Assembly (NCBI GenBank): GCA_021731045.1
Contig: JAKFYE010000015.1
Coordinates: 62,001-126,000 of the forward strand
DNA length: 64,000 nt
Direction of reading: 5' to 3'
From: Bdellovibrionales bacterium
Lineage (GTDB): Bacteria; Bdellovibrionota; Bdellovibrionia; Bdellovibrionales; JAKFYE01
Every line of letters begins with the position of its first letter. Position 1 is the stretch's first letter. The notes beneath the pieces are model-generated. The model was not told where the DNA came from. It did not search any database and worked only from the letters and a program-made list of their open reading frames with translations. Positions 27,277 to 33,586 of this stretch are shown here, one piece after another. A program made the position numbers and the translations under genes.

Positions 27277-27994
27277 CAGCACCTTTGATTGAACTCTCAA
27301 AGTAATCTTGTATCGTGAGATACAAATTTTTACAAATAACACGTAGTTTTTCTTCAACGACTCCGTATTGTTGAGAATCGCGAACGATGCCGCCCTTCCC
27401 CAGACCTTCAATACCCACTTCAAATTGCGGCTTAACAAGAGCTAAGATCGCACCCTCTTGTCCTAGAAGCTCGACACATCGAGGCAATATATGTTCAAGC
27501 GAAATAAACGAAACATCAATGACGATCAAATCAAAATTTGTATCGCAGCCATTCGCGAGTAAATCAGACGCAGATAAATTACGCGCATTGAAATTTTCGA
27601 TAACTTTTAACCGCGATTCTTTTTTTAAACTTTCGGCCAACTGGTGGCTCCCAACGTCCACGCCCACAATATTTCGCGCGCCCATTTTTAATAAGTAATC
27701 AGAAAAACCCCCTGTTGAAATTCCGATATCTAAAATTATTTTGTTCGCGATCGGTATGTCCAGCTGTTCTACAGCACCTTTTATTTTAAGTGCCGCTCTT
27801 GAGACATACTCACGCAACGGGTGATTTTGAACCTCGACATCTTCTGTTTCTGAAGGAAGTAAAAAACTGGGTTTAGTAATCACAACTTTTTGATAATAAA
27901 CGAGTCCCAGAGAGATCAACTCCTGAGCCTGCTGTCGCGAACGCGCCAAACCTTTTTTCACTAAAAAATTGTCTGTGCGTTCTTGGGAGGCCAT
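27224..27994 (-). CDS. tlyA: TlyA family rRNA/hemolysin-type methyltransferase
   Basis: The protein has 256 residues. An N-terminal S4 RNA-binding domain (LVKKGLARSRQQAQELISLG) is followed by an FtsJ-like domain with SRAALKIKGAVE, KIILDIGISTGGFSDYLL (SAM site), FDLIVIDVSFISL and ALVKPQFEVG. TlyA methylates 2'-O positions of 16S/23S rRNA in mycobacteria; related proteins occur widely beside xseA/ispA. It is cytoplasmic. It sits 14 bases after ispA in the same operon. Confidence 0.9.
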   Translation of the reverse strand: MASQERTDNFLVKKGLARSRQQAQELISLGLVYYQKVVITKPSFLLPSETEDVEVQNHPLREYVSRAALKIKGAVEQLDIPIANKIILDIGISTGGFSDYLLKMGARNIVGVDVGSHQLAESLKKESRLKVIENFNARNLSASDLLANGCDTNFDLIVIDVSFISLEHILPRCVELLGQEGAILALVKPQFEVGIEGLGKGGIVRDSQQYGVVEEKLRVICKNLYLTIQDYFESSIKGADGNKEFFLYAKPNPKHL

Positions 27995-28008
27995 AATCTC
28001 AATCCGTT

Positions 28009-28872
28009 TTAATTTTTTCGATTTTCGTTATAGCGGGCAAGTTGCTCCAGAGCCCAAGATTGTTCTCCAAAGATTCTCACCTCATGAATTGCCGTTTCTG
28101 TTAGCTCATGAAGGTAGGCTTTGGTTTTTTCTATTCCTATCGCCATTGGGTAATTTCCAAATTTTGTTTTTTGTGGCTCAAAATCTAAAATGTCATCTGC
28201 AACTTGAAACGCCAATCCCAAAGTTTCTGCATATTTTTTTATAGCACTTGAGTTTTTGACATCCGCTTTCGCAATTTTAGCAACGCCTTCGGCCGCGGCG
28301 CGAATCAAAGCCCCTGTTTTTAAACCATGAAGCGCATCTAATTCTTGTGCGGTCAGCATGTCGGACTTCGACATATCAATCGCTTGACCACCAACCATAC
28401 CCACAAAGCCACTGGCGTCGCACAAAATCTCTACGAGTTCGTTGGCCAACTCAGGCTCGTAATTCTTCGCAACCCAACCGAGAGCCTCGATCAGCAACGC
28501 GTTTCCGGCAAGTAGCGCCGTGGCCTCATCAAAAACTTTATGATTTGTTGGCTTACCTCTGCGAACGTCATCGTTGTCCATACACGGCAGATCATCGTGA
28601 ATCAGTGAGTAGCTATGAATCATTTCAATTGCGGCAGCAAAAGGAAGTACACGTGCTGGGTCAAGACCCAAAACTTCGCCCACCCATAAACTTAAGACCG
28701 GACGAAAGCGTTTTCCCCCTGAGAAAACCGAATACTCCATAGAATCTGCAAGACGTGACAATGCCGTCGAATGCAGTTTCGAAGTCCGTGCGCGTGTGAG
28801 TTTCGGCACAATCTGTTTTAGATAGTCTTCGACGACTTGGGCAGTGTCTGCCCATTTACGTTCAAATTCCAT
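28009..28872 (-). CDS. ispA: Farnesyl/geranylgeranyl diphosphate synthase
   Basis: The protein has 287 residues. The first Asp-rich motif is HDDLPCMDNDDVRRGKPTNH and the second is QVADDILDFE. GGKRFRPVLSLWVGE starts the fold. This is the short-chain trans-prenyltransferase IspA that joins IPP and DMAPP/GPP to FPP for undecaprenyl-phosphate and quinone synthesis. Its ATG shares a base with the xseB stop (TAATG). The xseA-xseB-ispA order is common in bacteria, often followed by dxs, but here tlyA follows. Confidence 0.95.
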   Translation of the reverse strand: MEFERKWADTAQVVEDYLKQIVPKLTRARTSKLHSTALSRLADSMEYSVFSGGKRFRPVLSLWVGEVLGLDPARVLPFAAAIEMIHSYSLIHDDLPCMDNDDVRRGKPTNHKVFDEATALLAGNALLIEALGWVAKNYEPELANELVEILCDASGFVGMVGGQAIDMSKSDMLTAQELDALHGLKTGALIRAAAEGVAKIAKADVKNSSAIKKYAETLGLAFQVADDILDFEPQKTKFGNYPMAIGIEKTKAYLHELTETAIHEVRIFGEQSWALEQLARYNENRKN

Positions 28873-29096
28873 TACTCGTCATCAAGATCAAAATCTTTTA
28901 GCGTTGGGTTGCCATTCGCATCTACGCCTAAAAGCATTTTTACTTTTTGTTCGGCTTCGCTCAATTGCGAGTGACATTCTTTTGTGAGCTTCACGCCTTC
29001 TTCAAAAAGTTTTAGCGAATTATCGAGCGCAAGATCTCCGCCTTCCATTGACTGCACAATGTCTTCGAGTCTTTTTATTTTCTTTTCAAAATCCAT
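28872..29096 (-). CDS. xseB: Exodeoxyribonuclease VII small subunit
   Basis: The protein has 74 residues. It shows FEKKIKRLEDIVQSMEGGDL, ALDNSLKLFEEGVKL and the helix CHSQLSEAEQKVKMLL, the full XseB signature. The small helical protein coats the C-terminal helix of XseA. It starts eight bases after xseA. Confidence 0.95.
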   Translation of the reverse strand: MDFEKKIKRLEDIVQSMEGGDLALDNSLKLFEEGVKLTKECHSQLSEAEQKVKMLLGVDANGNPTLKDFDLDDE

Positions 29097-29104
29097 TTAT
29101 AACC

Positions 29105-30610
29105 TCATGGTTTCGTGTTTTGAATCAAGGCTTCAGCAGAACCATTCGCAAACTGTATGTTTACGCTGGCTCCTTTTTTTAGCTGCGACGCTGATTTAAT
29201 TAATTTTTTATTTTCAGTAACAATAGAATAGCCTCGCGAGACGACTTTGAGTGGGCTGAGAGAGTCCAAAAGATCCGAGGCCCGCGCCAATCGCTGTCGT
29301 TCATGTTCTACATTGTTATGCGTTTGGCTTGTGAGTTGCGAATATAAATATTGGAGCTGTTGCTTAATTGTATTTAGTTTTTGTTGCGGGTCGCCCAGTT
29401 TTTGTCGAAGCAAAACAATCAGCTGTTGTTTTTCGTCTAAAACATGCTTCATGGATAACTCGAGTCTCTGCAAAAGCTCATCACAACGAATTGCTAAATC
29501 TTGTAAGCGTCTTTTAGGATCTACCAATCCCCTTTCGAGAGACGATAAATGTTTTTTTTCAAACTGAATTTTTTTAGCGGTGGCTTGGGTTAGCTGACTC
29601 AGCAGCATTTTCAATTTTTCTTGCAGGTCTGAGGTGTTGCGCACCACGAGTTCTGCGGCCGCCGAAGGCGTCGGCGCGCGAAGATCTGCAACAAAATCGG
29701 CGATTGTAAAATCGATCTCGTGCCCGACGGCCGATATTGTCGGAATCTGACAATGGGCGATCGCGCGTGCGACCGCCTCATCATTAAAACCCCATAAGTC
29801 CTCCATGGAGCCACCACCGCGACCGACGATAAGAACGTCGAATCCTCCCACTTTTTGCGCAAGTTCAATTCCGCGAACAATGTCTACCGGTGCTTGCGCG
29901 CCTTGAACGACCGCAGGAATAACGGTGATCTCAATACCGCGTGCTCGTCGAGATAAAATATTCAGCATGTCGCGAATCGCCGCTCCTGTCGGAGACGTTA
30001 CGATGGCAATTCGCTTCGGCATAAACGGCAGCGCTTTTTTGCGAGACACCTCAAACAAACCTTCGGCTTTTAACTTCGCCTTTAATTGTTCAAACGCCAT
30101 TTGCAAGGCGCCTAATCCGACCGGCTCCATAATTTCGCAAAATATTTGGTAATTCCCTCGCGGTTCATAAACCGTGATTTTACCTTTAACGACAACTTCC
30201 ATTCCGTTATCCGGCTTGAACTTTAGCTTTTGATTAAGTCCGCGAAACATCACCGCGCTGATTTGTGCTGTGCTATCTTTCAAACTAAAATAAAAATGTC
30301 CTGAGGTATGAGGTTTAAAATTTGAAATTTCTCCGCGTAACCAAACTGTCCCAAATTGCCCTTCGAGAGTTCCGCGAATCATACGATTTAAGTCGCCGAC
30401 CGAAAGAATCTGCGGCTCAGATTTTGTCTCCGTAATTTTTTCTGTGATTTTCTCTTGTGATTCTTTGACTAGGTCTTTTGATGCATCTTTGGACATATCT
30501 TTGGTCACTGTTAATTCCGCCATAGGCGCGGTTTTGGGCACAGGAGTCTCTGGCTTTTTCTCTTCTACTGGAGCTGAATTTAAAAAATCTTCGAGTGAAA
30601 GCTGACTCAT
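29105..30610 (-). CDS. xseA: Exodeoxyribonuclease VII large subunit, with N-terminal extension
   Basis: From ATG (MSQLSLEDFLNSAPVEEKKP) the protein has 501 residues. A TTG 13 codons upstream is possible but has no ribosome site. About 65 charged, Pro/Lys/Glu-rich residues precede the usual OB domain (LSVGDLNRMIRGTLE, GTVWLRGEISNFKPHTSGHF). The catalytic core carries KRIAIVTSPTGAAIRDML, VDVLIVGRGGGS-like VLIVGRGGGSMEDLWGFND and SAVGHEIDFTIADFVAD. The tail is helical (about 340-470). It is a single-strand-specific bidirectional exonuclease with XseB. The disordered N-terminal extension is unusual. Confidence 0.92.
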   Translation of the reverse strand: MSQLSLEDFLNSAPVEEKKPETPVPKTAPMAELTVTKDMSKDASKDLVKESQEKITEKITETKSEPQILSVGDLNRMIRGTLEGQFGTVWLRGEISNFKPHTSGHFYFSLKDSTAQISAVMFRGLNQKLKFKPDNGMEVVVKGKITVYEPRGNYQIFCEIMEPVGLGALQMAFEQLKAKLKAEGLFEVSRKKALPFMPKRIAIVTSPTGAAIRDMLNILSRRARGIEITVIPAVVQGAQAPVDIVRGIELAQKVGGFDVLIVGRGGGSMEDLWGFNDEAVARAIAHCQIPTISAVGHEIDFTIADFVADLRAPTPSAAAELVVRNTSDLQEKLKMLLSQLTQATAKKIQFEKKHLSSLERGLVDPKRRLQDLAIRCDELLQRLELSMKHVLDEKQQLIVLLRQKLGDPQQKLNTIKQQLQYLYSQLTSQTHNNVEHERQRLARASDLLDSLSPLKVVSRGYSIVTENKKLIKSASQLKKGASVNIQFANGSAEALIQNTKP

Positions 30611-30673
30611 TTGAGTCGAGAGATTATGCGTCAGATAAGAGTGAGTCAATATCCGATTTTCACGTGTTTTTGG

Positions 30674-30901
30674 TTAAAACGGAGGCTCAGATAGCAGTAG
30701 ATTTTGTATCGACCAAAACGTTCCCACTAACAGACAGACAAATCCCAATGTTCGATGCGACAAAACTTGTGTCGACAGCGCCTGCGGCAATCTTGTTTGC
30801 GCTAAATTTGTAAACCATTTTGAATTTAAAAGAAGGGTCATTGTTACGCCATAAACAAAAACTACGAAGGGAAAATAGTAATCTAACTGAGCAAGATTCA
30901 T
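30674..30901 (-). CDS. Small two-helix membrane protein
   Basis: The protein has 75 residues from ATG (MNLAQLDYYFPFVVFVYGVT). Two hydrophobic segments (about 9-27 and 54-70, HRTLGFVCLLVGTFWSIQNL) are joined by a polar loop. It is followed by xseA after 63 bases and is probably the first gene of that operon. No family is recognised. The start was chosen at ATG rather than the upstream GTG on position relative to the hydrophobic segment. Confidence 0.5.
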   Translation of the reverse strand: MNLAQLDYYFPFVVFVYGVTMTLLLNSKWFTNLAQTRLPQALSTQVLSHRTLGFVCLLVGTFWSIQNLLLSEPPF

Positions 30902-30944
30902 GCTCACGTATCGGTACACAGAGTAAAAAAATAATCTAGGCTAA

Positions 30945-31104
30945 AGGGCGTGTCCTCAATTTGAACTACCGTTAATTTATTTGATTTTGAGCTGGTGCTT
31001 CGTTACTTCTCCTCGAATTAGCTTTCGCTAGTCCTTCGTCGGCGCGCCTCGCTCCAACTCAAACTTAAATAAATTAACGGTAGTTCAAAATGAGGACACG
31101 CCCT
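30945..31104. repeat. Long palindromic element, copy 3 (38-bp arms, 84-nt core)
   Basis: Positions 30945-30982 and 31067-31104 pair with one mismatch in 38. The core continues the stem imperfectly (TTTGAGCTGG with CCAACTCAAA). It also holds CCTCGAATTAGCTTTCGC, close to CCTCGAATTCGCTTTGCG in copy 2. The outer ends read AGGGCGTGTCCTC, resembling the inner core boundary AGGGCGTCCTCC of copy 2. It lies between the small membrane protein and the 6S RNA promoter. Confidence 0.75.
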
Positions 31105-31171
31105 AAGTAGTGAGCACGGTGTTAAAAGTATGTTGTGCCGTCTCAAAATAAATCACTGGGCTCATGTTACA

Positions 31172-31199
31172 TTGACGATTTTTGTAGTTCTGTTAGAGT
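31172..31199 (+). promoter_or_regulatory. Sigma-70 promoter of 6S RNA
   Basis: TTGACG (31172-31177) and TAGAGT (31194-31199) are 16 bases apart. They place transcription start at about 31206-31211, exactly where the terminal stem of the 6S RNA begins. Confidence 0.65.
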
Positions 31200-31210
31200 A
31201 AGAATCTGAG

Positions 31211-31392
31211 GTTTCTGCTCGGTTCGATCCGTTAGCGGAAATTAAAACCTGACAAGCACATTATCGGGGACTGTCCCTGGCGATGGTGAGCAAGCTCAGC
31301 TTGTACTGAGAAGCCTAAAGTCGCTACCATGGTCGCCCACTTGACGCTATATGAGGTTTGAATTTCCAATAACCCCGGCCAGAGTGGAAGCC
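31211..31392 (+). ncRNA. ssrS: 6S RNA (RNA polymerase holoenzyme regulator)
   Basis: It is a 182-nt RNA, the normal 6S length. A terminal stem pairs GGTTTCTGCTC (31211-31221) with GAGTGGAAGCC (31382-31392). A second stem pairs GTTAGCGGAAATTAAAACCT with AGGTTTGAATTTCCAATAAC. The centre carries GGGGACTGTCCC and the block GGTGAGCAAGCTC followed by ACTGAGAAGCCTAAA, nearly the E. coli ssrS apical region (GGTGAGCATGCTC...CCGAGAAGCCTTAAA). Eight T's (31393-31400) directly after the terminal stem would end transcription. 6S RNA mimics an open promoter and binds sigma-70 holoenzyme in stationary phase. Confidence 0.9.
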
Positions 31393-31524
31393 TTTTTTTT
31401 CTGCACAGATCTCGGATTCTTCTTTTTTAAAACGTCTTAAATTTACTCTCTGATGAATCTCATTTTTGCAATTTCGGCTCTCGCCGAAGTCAGCCAGTGC
31501 TTTTGGGATTCAGGGAAAAAAGAA

Positions 31525-31545
31525 CCCCCTTCAGAAGAAAGGGGG
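31525..31545 (+). promoter_or_regulatory. Hairpin sequestering the ribosome site of a small frame
   Basis: CCCCCTT (31525-31531) pairs with AAGGGGG (31539-31545), hiding the purine-rich ribosome site eight bases before ATG 31553. A second hairpin (TTCGGC-TCTC-GCCGAA, 31473-31488) lies upstream. Together they look like a regulated leader. Confidence 0.4.
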
Positions 31546-31552
31546 CCGCAAT

Positions 31553-31672
31553 ATGAAATACAAGTTGTATTCATATCGGACCGTTTCGAAGAAACTTGAG
31601 TTTTTGCTTCGTTGTACGTTGATGGGTTTGCAAATTCTTGAGTGGATACTTCGAATCGCAACTTGGATATAG
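31553..31672 (+). CDS. Possible 39-residue small protein downstream of 6S RNA
   Basis: The frame MKYKLYSYRTVSKKLEFLLR continues into a hydrophobic helix (MGLQILEWILRIATWI), resembling a small basic, membrane-associated peptide. The ribosome site AAGGGGG is good but lies inside a hairpin. A longer frame from 31466 is unlikely to be used. The opposite strand also has an open frame here. No homologue is recognised. The 266 bases after it hold no other gene. Confidence 0.4.
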   Translation: MKYKLYSYRTVSKKLEFLLRCTLMGLQILEWILRIATWI

Positions 31673-31769
31673 AAGTTTAATCTGCTGCTTTTTGTGGGTG
31701 GCTTAAAAGGACATACAAGGATGGTGCTGGCTGGCTTCGGCGCCTTTCATCTGCACGGTTTAAAGCGCT

Positions 31770-31784
31770 ATCTCATTTTGAGAC
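31770..31784. promoter_or_regulatory. GTCTCA-N3-TGAGAC-type palindrome, proposed activator site
   Basis: ATCTCATTTTGAGAC keeps a 5-bp perfect inverted repeat (TCTCA/TGAGA) with the same 3-base spacer as the other copies. Its centre is about 121 bases upstream of a near-consensus sigma-54 promoter. Confidence 0.6.
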
Positions 31785-31896
31785 ACTTTGAGGCGTCTAC
31801 TAAAAATGACCCCAGTCAAATCCTTTGACATTTGACTACTATTTGAAAAATCCTATTAGTATCAAGGTCTTATATTAGAGCTGAAACCGCCTCTCG

Positions 31897-31912
31897 TGGC
31901 ATTTTGCTTGCT
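31897..31912 (+). promoter_or_regulatory. Sigma-54 promoter of the large secreted protein
   Basis: TGGCATTTTGCTTGCT matches the consensus TGGCAC-N5-TTGCW in all but one base, with the required ten bases between GG and GC. Transcription would start near 31922. That leaves a very short leader that still contains GGTAGGGGGA before the ATG. Confidence 0.8.
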
Positions 31913-31938
31913 CTTCATGATGGTAGGGGGATTTTAAG

Positions 31939-33420
31939 ATGAAAACATTGATATTCATTTCGACTTTGTTTTTGAGTGTTAATGGTTTTTCTCAGGTTAC
32001 TCCAACAACTCCCAGTGTTGTCGTTGATTCTACAATGCGTGACTATAATTGTTCTCAAGCAGAAACTGGCGCAACACTATGTCGTACAAATAAACCTGAA
32101 ACCAAAACAACGATTATTCTGAATGGTACAGATAAAATCTTAGTTTGTTCCGCAGCTATCTCATATCACAACCGTTGTGAAAAAGAATATGAGACTGATT
32201 GTTCGCGAGCTAATAAAAGCCTTGAAGAAGCCTCGAAAGCAAAAATTGGCGCTTGTAAAAAAATGGGCAGCTGTGAGGCGGGGGGGCAGTTTCAAATCTG
32301 TGAGGATTATCTCGCCAGTGAAGGTGATTTAGATTTGGATCTCTCTACAAAGTCTAGCAAACTGGCTTTGATTCAAGCCTGCCCTTACTTTGCTAAAATA
32401 GAAAAAGAAGAGAAAAAAGAAGAAGTCACTCAACTCGAAGACGCTTTTGTTAAAACAGAAACCCAACTAAAAGACCTCACTGAAAAAATGAAAACAGAAT
32501 CAGAGCAAGCGACGAAAGACCAAAAAACTATGGAAGATGACTCTGCAAAACTAGGCGTCGAAGCCAAGGCCGAACTCGAAGCTCTCAATGCGAAAATCGA
32601 AGAAGCTCATGGCGACAACACCAAAACCGTTGCGGCAATAAAAGACACCATCAATACTCTTATTGCCAATGTTGAGCAAAAAAAGATTGTGGAGCTAGGA
32701 AAGGCCACGATTAAATATCAAGAGGTTCTCACGCAAGTTCACCAACAGTGCTATCAAATGGGCCTAAACGCCGCGAAAAAAGAAAGTACGAATTTGAAAA
32801 GCCGTACCGGCGTTTCTGCCAATTACAGTTTAGATATTGCAAAAATAGGCATTCTTCAGCACTTGCGAAATAAAGCCAACGAAGCGTTTCGTCAGTGTCA
32901 ACAAAGCCGTATGTACAAAGGACCTCTTGAGTCGGCTTTGCGTTTGTATAACGACCAAAAAGCACTCTTAGATCTCGAAATAAAAAATACAAACGACCGT
33001 ATTCTCGATCTAAGAAAACAGTTTGCAAATCTTCCTGTAGACTCTGGCAACGAAATTTCAGCTATGGAAAAATCCGTTTACGAAAAGGCTCAAGCGGCTT
33101 TATTGGATACTCAAAAAAGAGCTGAACAAATTGCGGCCTTCGCCCAAACCAATATCAAGTCTCAAGAGAATCAACAAAAAGAACTTTTTACACTTCAAAA
33201 CAAACAGAACGCTCAAAAGAAAACTTTAGATGCGGTCAAAGCCGACTTATCAAAAGTTAAGCAAGCCGCGACAGGTTCTGCAACCGAAGAGGACTTTCGA
33301 ATTGCTCAGGCAGCAGTTGAAACTTGGAAAGATGCGAAAGCACATTCTGAAACTAAGTGTGCCGCATCCTCTACAAGCTCTTCCGGTGGAACGTCAGGTT
33401 CAGGAACCACTCACGAGTAA
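31939..33420 (+). CDS. Large secreted coiled-coil protein
   Basis: The protein has 493 residues. A signal peptide (TLIFISTLFLSVNGFSQ) is followed by a Cys-containing N-terminal domain (about 30-155, with pairs such as YNCSQ, RCEKEYETDC and CEAGGQFQICED). Long heptad-rich helices run from about 155 to 460. The tail is Ser/Gly-rich (SSTSSSGGTSGSGTTHE). Paired cysteines suggest a disulphide-stabilised periplasmic or surface domain. No family is recognised. It has a strong sigma-54 promoter and upstream palindrome, shared with the secreted proteins at 13.5 and 48.5 kb. Confidence 0.7.
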   Translation: MKTLIFISTLFLSVNGFSQVTPTTPSVVVDSTMRDYNCSQAETGATLCRTNKPETKTTIILNGTDKILVCSAAISYHNRCEKEYETDCSRANKSLEEASKAKIGACKKMGSCEAGGQFQICEDYLASEGDLDLDLSTKSSKLALIQACPYFAKIEKEEKKEEVTQLEDAFVKTETQLKDLTEKMKTESEQATKDQKTMEDDSAKLGVEAKAELEALNAKIEEAHGDNTKTVAAIKDTINTLIANVEQKKIVELGKATIKYQEVLTQVHQQCYQMGLNAAKKESTNLKSRTGVSANYSLDIAKIGILQHLRNKANEAFRQCQQSRMYKGPLESALRLYNDQKALLDLEIKNTNDRILDLRKQFANLPVDSGNEISAMEKSVYEKAQAALLDTQKRAEQIAAFAQTNIKSQENQQKELFTLQNKQNAQKKTLDAVKADLSKVKQAATGSATEEDFRIAQAAVETWKDAKAHSETKCAASSTSSSGGTSGSGTTHE

Positions 33421-33520
33421 CACTCGCAAGTAATACTGCTATATAATTAACAATACTCATAACCAGCCCGCGTTATTTTCTTATAAACGCGCAGGTTGAA
33501 TTTACCCCACAATGTTTGAT

Positions 33521-33549
33521 TTGCATGACGTCCCTGTATCAGAGATAAT
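33521..33549 (+). promoter_or_regulatory. Likely sigma-70 promoter of the PBP1A gene
   Basis: TTGCAT (33521-33526) and GATAAT (33544-33549) are 17 bases apart, 38 bases before the PBP start. A hairpin around CGCGTT/AACGCG (33467-33492) lies upstream and may end the preceding transcript. Confidence 0.5.
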
Positions 33550-33586
33550 AATTCGTTATTGTCAGACGAAAGAATAGGGATCTCTT

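Noticed and set aside
31218..31232. tRNA-like GGTTCGATCC
   Set aside because: It lies in the 5' stem region of 6S RNA; no acceptor stem or anticodon arm matches.
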